Positions 53,530 through 62,170 of a DNA stretch of 64,000 nucleotides are shown here, in pieces; position 1 is the stretch's first letter, and every line of letters starts with the position of its first letter. The stretch spans positions 248,001 through 312,000 of the forward strand of contig NC_013922.1 of NCBI RefSeq assembly GCF_000025625.1. The letters run 5' to 3'. Source of the stretch: Natrialba magadii ATCC 43099. Its GTDB lineage: Archaea > Halobacteriota > Halobacteria > Halobacteriales > Natrialbaceae. Below the pieces are notes generated by a model. The model was given only the letters and a program-made list of their open reading frames with translations, was not told the origin of the DNA and ran no database searches. The translations under genes were made by a program, and so were the position numbers.

Positions 53530-53693
53530 CCGAACCGGCGAACCACCGAACCACCGAACCACCGAACCACCGAACCACCGAACCACCGAACCACCGAACC
53601 ACCGAACCACCGGACCACCGAACCACCGAACCACTGAACCACCGAACCGGCGAACCACTGAACCACCGAACCACCGAACCACCGAACCACTGG
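53530..53693. repeat. CCGAACCAC 9-bp minisatellite
   Basis: About 17 copies of ccgaaccac with occasional ccgaaccgg, ccgaaccact and ccggaccac variants, in the spacer between the small protein and the phosphodiesterase-like gene. All open frames across it are translations of the repeat. Confidence 0.9.
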
Positions 53694-53796
53694 TCGCACC
53701 GCCGGCCATCCCCGACCGAACTGCCAACAGTTTCGTCCTTCTCAAAAGAGTGTCTCGAAACGAACCTTCTTGTATACGGTTGAACTACGTCCGTCC

Positions 53797-55140
53797 ATGG
53801 GTCTATTCGACCGGTTGCGGGGCGATGATGCCCCCCGCGTCGCATTTATCGGGGTCGACGGCGTGCCGTATAGTCTGCTCTCAGCAAACGAAGACCTGTT
53901 CCCAAACTTCGCAGCACTCGCCGACGAGGGGACGGCGAGCGAAATTTCGAGCATCGTCCCTCCGGAATCGAGCGCCTGCTGGCCGTCACTGACGACCGGC
54001 GTCAACCCCGGCGAGACCGGCGTCTATGGCTTCCAGGACCGTGAAGTCGGAACGTACGACACCTACGTTCCAATGGGCAACGAGGTCCAGGCCGACCGCG
54101 TCTGGGACCGCGTCCAGGAAGAAGGCCGCCGGGCCACCGTAATGAACGTCCCCGTCACCTTCCCACCCCAGCGCAACGTCCAGCGGATGGTCTCCGGATT
54201 CCTCTCACCGGGCCTCGACAAGGCCGCCCATCCGGACGATGTTCGCGAGTACCTCGACACGCTCGACTACCGGATCGACGTCAACCCGAAACTGGGCCAC
54301 GAAAAGAACAAGGAAGAATTCATCGAGGACGCCCACGAGACCATCGACGCCCGATTCGAGGCGTTCGAACACTACATCGAGGAGGATGACTGGGACCTCT
54401 TCTTCGGCGTCTTCATGACGACCGACCGGGTCAACCACTTCCTGTTCAAGGACTACGAACAGGACGGCGAGTACAAAGACGAGTTCCTCGAGTTCTACCA
54501 GAAGGTCGACGACTACATCGGCCGCCTGCGCGAGGCGCTTCCCGACGACGTAACCATGATCGTCGCCTCCGACCACGGTTTTACCAGCCTGGACTACGAG
54601 GTGCACTTCAACGAGTGGCTCCGCGAGGAGGGCTGGCTCTCCTTCCAGGACGACAGCCCCGACGAACTGGGCGACATCGCGACAGAGACGAAAGCTTACT
54701 CGTTCATCCCTGGTCGCTTCTACATCAATCTCGAGGGCCGCGAACCCCGCGGCTCCGTTCCCGAGGACGAGTACGACGACGTCCGGGACGAACTCAAGGC
54801 AGATCTCGAGGCACTCGAGGGCCCGGACGGAAACCAGGTCGTCGAACGCGTGGTGGAAAAGGAAGACGCGTTCCGTGGCGATCACGACGACATCGCGCCC
54901 GATCTGGTCGCGATTCCGAGCAACGGGTTCGACCTCAAGTCCGGTTTCAAGGGCGACTCCGACATCTTCACGACGGGTCCGCGAAACGGGATGCACAGCT
55001 TTGACGACACCTCGCTGTACATCGACGAGCCGAGTGCGTCGATCACCGATGCCGACCTCCTCGATATCACGCCGACGATTCTCGACCTGCTGGACATCGA
55101 GTACAGCCGCGGCGAGTTCGACGGTGCGAGCCTGGTCTGA
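53797..55140 (+). CDS. alkaline-phosphatase-superfamily phosphodiesterase/nucleotide pyrophosphatase
   Basis: 447 residues. Metal-site residues are visible: VAFIGVDGVPYSLL (first Asp), PESSACWPSLTTG (the nucleophile region, Ser/Thr), TTDRVNHFLF (Asp/His), SDHGFTSLDYEVHFNEWL (Asp-His) and NGMHSFDDTSLY (His). This is the type I phosphodiesterase family. The true substrate is open (nucleotide sugars, phospholipid or phosphonate). Soluble, no signal peptide. The ATG at 53797 gives the conserved MGLFDRLRG start. Confidence 0.88.
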   Translation: MGLFDRLRGDDAPRVAFIGVDGVPYSLLSANEDLFPNFAALADEGTASEISSIVPPESSACWPSLTTGVNPGETGVYGFQDREVGTYDTYVPMGNEVQADRVWDRVQEEGRRATVMNVPVTFPPQRNVQRMVSGFLSPGLDKAAHPDDVREYLDTLDYRIDVNPKLGHEKNKEEFIEDAHETIDARFEAFEHYIEEDDWDLFFGVFMTTDRVNHFLFKDYEQDGEYKDEFLEFYQKVDDYIGRLREALPDDVTMIVASDHGFTSLDYEVHFNEWLREEGWLSFQDDSPDELGDIATETKAYSFIPGRFYINLEGREPRGSVPEDEYDDVRDELKADLEALEGPDGNQVVERVVEKEDAFRGDHDDIAPDLVAIPSNGFDLKSGFKGDSDIFTTGPRNGMHSFDDTSLYIDEPSASITDADLLDITPTILDLLDIEYSRGEFDGASLV

Positions 55141-55383
55141 TCGCAGGTAGCTGTACCTCGTTCCCGGGTGAACCCGATCTTCCTCCCCTCTGGCCCGACT
55201 GTCCGCTCCTACCGGTGGCGTTGCCCTGCTGGTCGGCCTGAAACTGTACTTCGATTTCGAGGCACACCGACGAGAACACGAACGGGCACAGCGCCCGACG
55301 CCAGCGTCTTCGACTGGCTGAATCGGACCGACCCAATTCGCACCCGTTTTCCGCCCGGCGACGTACCGCCTACCAGAGACCAC

Positions 55384-55797
55384 ATGCAAGAAGTCATCAA
55401 CGCCCAGGGCCACGAGCACGTCAGCGCCGAGCACGCCAGCACGTTCGAAGTAACCACCGACGACTATCTCACACCCGCAGGCGACTGTATCCTCGCCATC
55501 AACGCCGACCGCGCACCCGCAGACTTCGACCCCGACTTCATCGACGCCTGCCAGGACGCCGACGCCACGATCACCGTCACCATCGAAGCCGACGGCCACA
55601 CCGAGACGGTGACCGGTCGTGGGGACCCAGCACTCGAGTACACCAACGATCGAAGTGCGGTTGGCCGGACGAGCGAGTATGTCGACGATCGGACGATTAT
55701 GGTGGATGCGGAGTTCGCTGCGGAGGGGTTCGACCGCGACCTGGTCGAGGCGCTTGCGGCGGGTGCAGATGTGACGGTGACGTTCAGGGTCGAATAG
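55384..55797 (+). CDS. DUF371 family protein
   Basis: A 137-residue archaeal protein: GHEHVSAEHASTFEVTTDD, TPAGDCILAINADRAP, GRGDPALEYTNDRSAVGRTS. This matches DUF371, found across archaea and of unknown function. Short acidic soluble beta protein. The 243 bases before it hold no gene; the upstream frame extension is rejected. Confidence 0.85.
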   Translation: MQEVINAQGHEHVSAEHASTFEVTTDDYLTPAGDCILAINADRAPADFDPDFIDACQDADATITVTIEADGHTETVTGRGDPALEYTNDRSAVGRTSEYVDDRTIMVDAEFAAEGFDRDLVEALAAGADVTVTFRVE

Positions 55798-55900
55798 GCG
55801 TTGTAGTCACGGTGCAGGAGGTGGCGACAGTTCGTGTCGTTGTTGCCACGAGAACCTGAACGGCCACAACACAAATGGCAGAGATCGAGAATCGGTCAGT

Positions 55901-56080
55901 ATGTCACAACGCGTTATCTGTCCGCACTGTTCGACGAAGACCGCTGTCGAGATCACCCGAACAGTGCTCAGGACGCGTGAACGAACCGGATCACTCCGGG
56001 ACGGGTATGATCGGTCGGCGACGTGCGACGAGTGTGAGGAGACGTTTGCGTGTAAGGTCGAGGACCCGCTGCGTCACTGA
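55901..56080 (+). CDS. 59-residue zinc-ribbon protein
   Basis: A short gene: MSQRVICPHCSTKTAVEITR, then ATCDECEETFACKVEDP. Two CxxC pairs about 35 residues apart form a zinc ribbon. High-GC codons support it. Unknown role; it precedes the endonuclease III gene by 72 bases. Confidence 0.6.
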   Translation: MSQRVICPHCSTKTAVEITRTVLRTRERTGSLRDGYDRSATCDECEETFACKVEDPLRH

Positions 56081-56152
56081 TTCACTGTTGGCAACCCAGT
56101 CCCAGTGACCCGCAGAGAAAAACCGATACGCCTGTCTCCCCGAGAAGGCCAT

Positions 56153-56989
56153 ATGAGCGACGAGTCGGACCAACCGGCGGATCCCGAACCCGACCGTAAC
56201 ATCAGCGGTGGGACGACGGGCGGCGGTACTGCAGCCACGTTCGATCCGGCAACCGCCGACACGCGGGCCGAACGCGTTGTCGACCGCCTCGGAGAGCGCT
56301 ACTGGCAGAAGACCTACGGCGGACAGGACGCCTTCACCTGTCTCGTCCGCACGATTCTGAGCCAGAACACGAGCGACAAGGCGAGCCAGCCGGCACACGA
56401 TGCGCTGATCGACCGCTACGGGCACTCGAGTTCGCGTGCGGATCTCGCGGCCGCCCTCGCACACGCCGAGCAGTCACAACTCGCAGAGACCATCAGTTCC
56501 GCGGGGCTCTACAATCAGAAGTCTGCAATGCTCATCGACGCGGCCGAGTGGGTCTGTGACGAGTTCGGCTCCGCGGACGAATTCGACCGATTCGTCACGG
56601 ACGAGACCCCCGACACCGTTCGCGAGACGCTCCTTGATGTGCGCGGCGTCGGCCCGAAAACGGCAGACTGCGTCCTCCTCTTCGCTGGCGGCCGCGGCGG
56701 CGTTTTTCCGGTCGATACGCACGTCCACCGAATCTACCGGCGCATGGGTATCGCACCCCCCGAGGCGGACCACGAAGAAGTCCGCACGGTGCTCGAAGCC
56801 GAGGTGCCGGCCGCGAAGTGTGGCTTTGGACATACGGCCACAATCCAGTTCGGGCGGGAGTTCTGTACTGCACGAAAGCCGGCCTGTCTCGAGGACCCCG
56901 AGGCGTGCCCGATGGCCGATATCTGCGAGCAGGTCGGTGTCTATCCCGAGACGGGCGAGGTCGTCGACCCGGCTGACGCGCCGACGTAA
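56153..56989 (+). CDS. nth: endonuclease III (DNA glycosylase/AP lyase)
   Basis: 278 residues. HhH-GPD domain: LVRTILSQNTSDKASQPAH, LLDVRGVGPKTADCVLLFA (catalytic Lys in GPKTA), PVDTHVHRIYRR (catalytic Asp). The 4Fe-4S loop is FCTARKPACLEDPEACPMADIC. The first 35 residues are a low-complexity acidic extension. It excises oxidised pyrimidines. Confidence 0.92.
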   Translation: MSDESDQPADPEPDRNISGGTTGGGTAATFDPATADTRAERVVDRLGERYWQKTYGGQDAFTCLVRTILSQNTSDKASQPAHDALIDRYGHSSSRADLAAALAHAEQSQLAETISSAGLYNQKSAMLIDAAEWVCDEFGSADEFDRFVTDETPDTVRETLLDVRGVGPKTADCVLLFAGGRGGVFPVDTHVHRIYRRMGIAPPEADHEEVRTVLEAEVPAAKCGFGHTATIQFGREFCTARKPACLEDPEACPMADICEQVGVYPETGEVVDPADAPT

Positions 56990-57139
56990 GCGCTCTCTGG
57001 GGGCCAGTCGGCCACTGCACGTCACGATACACGACACATCCGACCGACACACTCGTTTGACCGCACAGCACTCTCACAATCAGTGTACAGCGTTGTAGCC
57101 GTTACTAGAGTATATCCGTACTGAAGTACCACACGCTCT

Positions 57140-57646
57140 ATGGCGCATCCGCTGGTACTCCTGAAAACTGCTGTCTTCACCGTCATCGTTCCCGGCACCG
57201 TCGCTGGACTCGTCCCCTGGCTGCTCGGACGAACCGATCTCGAGTACGACGTACTCGAGTCGCCGGTGATTCAGCGACTCGGCCAGTTCTCTCTGCTCAG
57301 TGGCGTCCTCCTGTACCTGCACACTGCGTTCCAGTTTGCAGACAGTGACGGAACACCCTTACCGAGGGACGAACCGGACGAACTCGTCACGGACGGCGTC
57401 TATGCTTACAGCCGGAACCCGATGTATATCGGGGTCGTACTGGTCGTTGTTGGACAGGCAGTCCGGTACCGGTCGGTGCTCGTCGGCTGGTGGGCGGTCG
57501 GTTGCCTGCTCGGCTTCCATCGACGCGTTGTGAGTTACGAAGAGCCGCATCTGGCGGCCGAACACGGTGGGGCGTTCGACGCGTACGTAGAGCACGTGCC
57601 ACGCTGGCTTCCTCTGCCGCGGGCTTTCCGCCGAGTCATCGACTGA
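57140..57646 (+). CDS. isoprenylcysteine carboxyl methyltransferase-family protein
   Basis: A 168-residue membrane protein with three or four helices. Signature: 'LVTDGVYAYSRNPMYIGVVL' (SAM-binding RNPxY) and YEEPHLAAEHGGAFDAYVEHVPRWLP near the C-terminus, as in the ICMT/PEMT family. The methyl acceptor is unknown; phospholipid or isoprenoid compounds are possible. Confidence 0.85.
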   Translation: MAHPLVLLKTAVFTVIVPGTVAGLVPWLLGRTDLEYDVLESPVIQRLGQFSLLSGVLLYLHTAFQFADSDGTPLPRDEPDELVTDGVYAYSRNPMYIGVVLVVVGQAVRYRSVLVGWWAVGCLLGFHRRVVSYEEPHLAAEHGGAFDAYVEHVPRWLPLPRAFRRVID

Positions 57647-57879
57647 GCAGCGCGTTCGGTTCTGTGTCGCCTGTTCGTGGCTGTGGGTGACAATCCAAGA
57701 GACAGTTCAATTTTATTTGGTCTGGGAGGGAGGGTGATGGGACAGACGACTCAGCGTCAGCATTGACGGGCAATAGTGAATGGGTGTTGTTCCTATGGAG
57801 TGCATGGTCACGAGTCACAAACTGTAGTTCGGACATCACAACGGTTTTATGTCGTAATCCAGGTAGAACCGGGGCACCA

Positions 57880-59022
57880 ATGGCTGCAGGCCCAGAACGG
57901 GATGCAGAGGTTGACGAGACGAAGTCCGCGATCGATACTGCAACTACGACGTCCGCCGGATCGACCTCGAGACGGCGGTTACTCTCCGCGACTGCGGTCG
58001 GTTCCGTCACTGCACTCGCCGGCTGTGCCGACCTGCTCGGCAGTGAGAACCCGCTGCGCGTGAGTATCTGGAGCGGGAACTACGCCGATCGCTTCGAGGA
58101 AGGTGTCGTCGAACGGTACGAGGCCGACCACGACACTGAGATCGAAATCCACCGCGGGTGGGACGAGATCCTGGCCGACATCCAGTCGGCACCCGAGGAC
58201 AACCCGCCGTTCGACGTCACCGTTGCCGAGGGGAACTTCTACTACTACGGCCACCAGCAGGACCTCTTCGAGCCGATTCGCGAGGAGAACGTTCCGAACG
58301 CCGACGGCATCATCGACTTCTACAGCGAGATGCGCGACACAGAGTATGGGCTTCCCGTCGACGGCGCGCCGTGTACCATCATCCATCGCGAGGACGCAGA
58401 CGTCGACCCCGAATCCTGGGGCGACCTCTCCTCGTCGGCCGTCGCCGACAGCACAGGCATCGGCGTCGACACCGGCTTCTGGTGGTACCCGCTCTACGCC
58501 GCTGCGATCGGGATGGACGAGGAAGACGGTGCTGGCGAAATGCACGACGAAGCCTACCACGACGACGTCCTCGAACAGGTCGAGAACTGGAACGTCCAGA
58601 GTTGGGCAAGCTCCGGCGAGGACATCTGGAACGCCTTCGAGAACGGCGTCATCGACGTCGCCCAGTGGTACTACGACCAGACGGCCTACGACATCGACGA
58701 CTACGACGGACTGACCCACACGATGCCGGAACAGACGACGGGCTGGCTCAACAACTGGTGTGTCGTCCGTGGCACCGACAAGCGCGACGAGGCAGAGGAG
58801 TTCATCAACTTCCTGCTCGACGCCGACGTGCAGTCCGAGTGGTCCGAACACGCACCGATGGTGTTCAGCAACGAAGACATCGAGTACGCCGAGGGACTCG
58901 AGGACGACCTCCCGACGACGACCGAGGAAGCGCAAGATATCGCGTTCCCCGACTGGGAGTACCTCGCGAGTCACGACGACCACCTTTCGGACGAGTTCTC
59001 GACGATCCAACAGCAGTCCTGA
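57880..59022 (+). CDS. ABC transporter substrate-binding lipoprotein (PotD-like)
   Basis: 380 residues. A Tat motif with lipobox (SRRRLLSATAVGSVTALAGC) shows Tat export and lipid anchoring. The mature part reads as a spermidine/putrescine or iron-type binding protein: LRVSIWSGNYADRFEEGVVE, DVTVAEGNFYYYGHQQDLF, GLPVDGAPCTIIHRE. First gene of a four-gene importer operon. The ATG at 57880 is preceded by a TTTTATG TATA-like box 33 bases upstream. Confidence 0.88.
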   Translation: MAAGPERDAEVDETKSAIDTATTTSAGSTSRRRLLSATAVGSVTALAGCADLLGSENPLRVSIWSGNYADRFEEGVVERYEADHDTEIEIHRGWDEILADIQSAPEDNPPFDVTVAEGNFYYYGHQQDLFEPIREENVPNADGIIDFYSEMRDTEYGLPVDGAPCTIIHREDADVDPESWGDLSSSAVADSTGIGVDTGFWWYPLYAAAIGMDEEDGAGEMHDEAYHDDVLEQVENWNVQSWASSGEDIWNAFENGVIDVAQWYYDQTAYDIDDYDGLTHTMPEQTTGWLNNWCVVRGTDKRDEAEEFINFLLDADVQSEWSEHAPMVFSNEDIEYAEGLEDDLPTTTEEAQDIAFPDWEYLASHDDHLSDEFSTIQQQS

Positions 59023-59104
59023 GCAGCGCCACCGACGATCACTACTACCACTCCACAGTTTCACCCACCTGTCACTGAGCGCACTCCATACCAACTCCAG
59101 ATCA

Positions 59105-60253
59105 ATGTCAGAAATCACACTGAACGACTTAGAAAAGCAATACGGCGAGACGACCGCTGTTGAAGATGTCTCCGTCGAGATCGAAGACGGCGAGTTGCTG
59201 TGTCTGCTCGGCCCGAGCGGCAGCGGCAAGTCGACGACCCTGCGAATGATCGCCGGACTCGAGACGCCCACGAGCGGCGAGATCTCGATCAATGGCGACG
59301 ACGTAACCGACGATCCGGCGTACGAACGAACCACCTCGACGGTGTTCCAGGACTGGGCGCTGTTCCCGCACAAGACCGTCCGCGAGAACGTCGAGTTCGG
59401 CCTCAAGATGCGCGGCGTCCCGGCCGACGAGCGCGAGCACCGGGCCGAGTCAATGCTCGAGCGCGTCCAGATGGAGGGGTACGGCGACGACGATCCGACG
59501 AACCTGAGCGGCGGCCAGAAACAGCGCGTCGCACTCGCCCGCTCGCTCGCGGTCAACCCGGACGTCCTCCTGCTTGACGAGCCGCTGTCGAACCTCGACA
59601 AGCGCCTGCGTGAGGACATGCAGATCGAACTGCGTGAGATCCACGAGGATTTAGACGAGACCTTCGTCCACGTCACCCACGACCAGGACGAGGCGTTCAC
59701 GCTCGCCGACCGCATCGGCATCATGGATCAGGGCGAACTCATCCAGGTCGGTGACCCTGACGAGGTCTACGAGAACCCGACAAACCAGTTCATCGAGTCG
59801 TTCCTCGGCGACACCAACTTCGTCGACGCCCGCGTCACGCGAACGACCGGCGACGCCGTCTACGTCGACACCGACCTCGGCACCGAACTCGTGTTACCGA
59901 CGGACGACGACCCGGCCGTCGACGAGGGGACGGCGCTGACGCTCTCGCTGCGCCCCGAAATCCTCTCGATCGACCACCCATCTGCTGGCGGCGACACGGC
60001 CGCTGATGACGCCAGCGAGCACCAACTCGCCACCGACGGTAGCTCACGAACCGCCGTCACCGGCACCGTCGAGAACGTCATCTACCGCGGCTCGACCGTC
60101 CGCTACTCCGCCGACATCAACGGGACGTCCATGTTCGCCGAGCGAACCGACGCGAGCACCGGCGCACTGTCGGCCGGCGAGCAGATCCGACTCGAGTGGA
60201 ACGGCGCAGACGTACTGGCCTTCCGCGAGGATGGAACGCGGGTCTCCCTCTAA
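59105..60253 (+). CDS. ABC transporter ATP-binding protein (PotA-like)
   Basis: 382 residues. Walker A GPSGSGKST (near residue 38), Q-loop TVFQDWALF, signature LSGGQKQRVALARSLA, Walker B VLLLDEP and switch His THDQDEAF. The C-terminal TOBE domain (250-382) has a low-complexity insertion. It energises the importer with the two permeases that follow. Confidence 0.95.
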   Translation: MSEITLNDLEKQYGETTAVEDVSVEIEDGELLCLLGPSGSGKSTTLRMIAGLETPTSGEISINGDDVTDDPAYERTTSTVFQDWALFPHKTVRENVEFGLKMRGVPADEREHRAESMLERVQMEGYGDDDPTNLSGGQKQRVALARSLAVNPDVLLLDEPLSNLDKRLREDMQIELREIHEDLDETFVHVTHDQDEAFTLADRIGIMDQGELIQVGDPDEVYENPTNQFIESFLGDTNFVDARVTRTTGDAVYVDTDLGTELVLPTDDDPAVDEGTALTLSLRPEILSIDHPSAGGDTAADDASEHQLATDGSSRTAVTGTVENVIYRGSTVRYSADINGTSMFAERTDASTGALSAGEQIRLEWNGADVLAFREDGTRVSL

Positions 60254-60255
60254 GA

Positions 60256-61191
60256 ATGTCTGAGACGACATCACTGCCGCAGATTCCGACCTCACTCGAC
60301 TCGCTCCGGGAGTCGTTCGCCGGGCAGTCGAGTTCGACGCGGGCGCTGCTGTTGATGGCCCCGTTGATCGCGTTCGAACTGCTGGTGTTCGTGATTCCGT
60401 TCCTGATCCTGTTGCGGATCAGCTTCGCGGAACCGTCGAGCGACCTGGTCTACGAACCCGGGACGTGGTCGGTCGAGGCCTACGCCGGCGTCATCGACAA
60501 CATACTGGCGTTCGACCTCTTCTGGAGCATCGTCAGCTACTCGTTTCTGTTAGGGGTCGTGGTGACCCTCGTGACGGTTGTGCTCGCCCTGTTCTATGCG
60601 TACGCCATCTGGCGTGCGACCGGACTCCTCAAGACGCTCTTGCTGTTCTCGGTCGTCTTGCCGCTGCTCACGACGCTGGTGATTCGAACGTACGCGTTCA
60701 CGCCGCTGTTGTCGCCGTCGGGAACGGTCAACGAGCTACTGCTCTCGGTTGGCCTCCTCTCGGAGCCGATCCAGTTCGTTCCCAGCACGGTCGGTGCCGT
60801 GATCGGACAGGTTTACATCGTCCTGCCGTACGCCGTGCTGGCGATCTACAGCGTGCTGGCGACGATGGACTGGCACGTCGTCGAGGCGGCCCGCGACCTC
60901 GGCGCGAGTCGACCGCGCTCTGTTGCGGAAGTGGTCGTCCCGCAGGCGATGCCCGGCATCATCGTCGCGGCGGTCATTTCCTTCGCCTGGAGCGTCGGCG
61001 CGTACGCCGCGCCGGGACTGCTCTCAGAGAACCTCACGTTCGCGCTCGAGGTTGAGCGTCTCTTGCTCGGTGGGCAGCGCTACCCGACCGCCGCCGCACT
61101 GTCAGTCATCATGCTCGTCCTGATGCTCGTCACGATTTCGATCATGTTCGCCGTTCTCAACCGCTTCGGAGGTGACTTCGACCTTGCATAG
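60256..61191 (+). CDS. ABC transporter permease (PotB-like)
   Basis: 311 residues with six transmembrane helices and the EAA loop AARDLGASRPRSVAEVVVPQAMPG (near 225) that docks the ATPase. PotB/ThiP-like permease of the polyamine/opine/phosphonate subfamily. Starts 2 bases after the ATPase stop. Confidence 0.93.
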   Translation: MSETTSLPQIPTSLDSLRESFAGQSSSTRALLLMAPLIAFELLVFVIPFLILLRISFAEPSSDLVYEPGTWSVEAYAGVIDNILAFDLFWSIVSYSFLLGVVVTLVTVVLALFYAYAIWRATGLLKTLLLFSVVLPLLTTLVIRTYAFTPLLSPSGTVNELLLSVGLLSEPIQFVPSTVGAVIGQVYIVLPYAVLAIYSVLATMDWHVVEAARDLGASRPRSVAEVVVPQAMPGIIVAAVISFAWSVGAYAAPGLLSENLTFALEVERLLLGGQRYPTAAALSVIMLVLMLVTISIMFAVLNRFGGDFDLA

Positions 61192-61990
61192 AGAGCGACT
61201 CGAGAACGCCGCCTTCCGCGCCGGGTACGGCGCGTTGCTGGTGTTCATGCTGTTGCCGCTGCTCGTCGTCGTTGTGACCTCGTTCTCGGCGTCGGGACGG
61301 GTCGCGTTCCCACCGGACAGTTACTCGCTCGTCTGGTACGCCGACTTCTTCGAGAGTACGCGCTGGTTAGACGCCTTCACGAACAGCATCGTCATTGGCG
61401 TCGGGACGGCGCTGCTCGCAACCGTGCTTGGCGTACTGGGCGCGTTCGGGCAGGAACTCGAAACTGACAGTGTGGTTGGCTCGGTCGTCGCACCGGTCGT
61501 GCTGATCCCGCTGTTGATCCCGCCGGTGATCCTCGGTATCACGCTGTTGCTGTACTTCAACGAGGTCGGCCTGCGGGGATCCTACGCGAGCATCATTCTG
61601 GCGCATACGCTGTGGGCGACCCCTCTCGTCTACTTCGTGATGCGCTCGGTGTTCAGCCGGTTCGACTGGCAACAGCTCGATGCGGCCCACGACCTCGGCG
61701 CGGGGCCGGTTCGATCGTTCGTCCACGTCGTCCTGCCGAACGTGAAACACGGCATCTTCGTGGGCGCGCTGCTGGCGTTCATCATCAGCCTGCAGGAGTT
61801 CGTGATGGCGCTGTTCCTCTCGACGCCGGGTACCGAGACGATTCCGGTGCTCGCCTGGACGGAAATCCGCCAGGCGCTCGACCCGATGGTGAGCGTCGTC
61901 TCGACGTTCCTCATCCTGATCTCGGTCGGCACGATCGTCGTCGCCGCGATCGCGACGAATCTCGAGTGGGTGTCAAAGCAACTCTCCTGA
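61172..61990 (+). CDS. ABC transporter permease (PotC-like)
   Basis: 272 residues with six transmembrane helices and the EAA loop AAHDLGAGPVRSFVHVVLPNVKHG. GTG at 61172 overlaps the previous gene by 20 bases; a TTG at 61184 is an alternative. Last gene of the importer operon. Confidence 0.92.
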   Translation: MTSTLHRERLENAAFRAGYGALLVFMLLPLLVVVVTSFSASGRVAFPPDSYSLVWYADFFESTRWLDAFTNSIVIGVGTALLATVLGVLGAFGQELETDSVVGSVVAPVVLIPLLIPPVILGITLLLYFNEVGLRGSYASIILAHTLWATPLVYFVMRSVFSRFDWQQLDAAHDLGAGPVRSFVHVVLPNVKHGIFVGALLAFIISLQEFVMALFLSTPGTETIPVLAWTEIRQALDPMVSVVSTFLILISVGTIVVAAIATNLEWVSKQLS

Positions 61991-62023
61991 CTCGCCGTCG
62001 CCGAGGCAGGGGTTCTCCGGTTT

Positions 62024-62065
62024 CCGTCTCTGCTACTCTTCGTGCCGTCTCTGCTACTCTTCGTG
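62024..62065. repeat. 21-bp direct duplication
   Basis: Two perfect tandem copies of a 21-base unit ending tgctactcttcgtg, in the spacer between the permease and the histidine kinase gene. Possibly replication slippage. Confidence 0.85.
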
Positions 62066-62170
62066 CGGAGGGTGGTTGGCAGAAGAGCAACAAGCGGGAC
62101 AGGCAGCCGAAGTCGCTACGATATGCTGTGTATGGCTCACCCTGTCTGGTGCAGATCGAGAGTCAGAAAC

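Noticed and set aside
53530-53693. CRISPR array or repeat-protein gene
   Set aside because: The 9-bp units have no spacers, and frames on both strands are pure repeat translation without start signals.
54205-55599. 464-codon minus-strand open frame
   Set aside because: Antisense to the phosphodiesterase-like gene and DUF371; no signal or motif.
57979-59724. 581-codon minus-strand open frame opposite the ABC importer genes
   Set aside because: Runs antisense to two clearly recognised genes and has no domain of its own.
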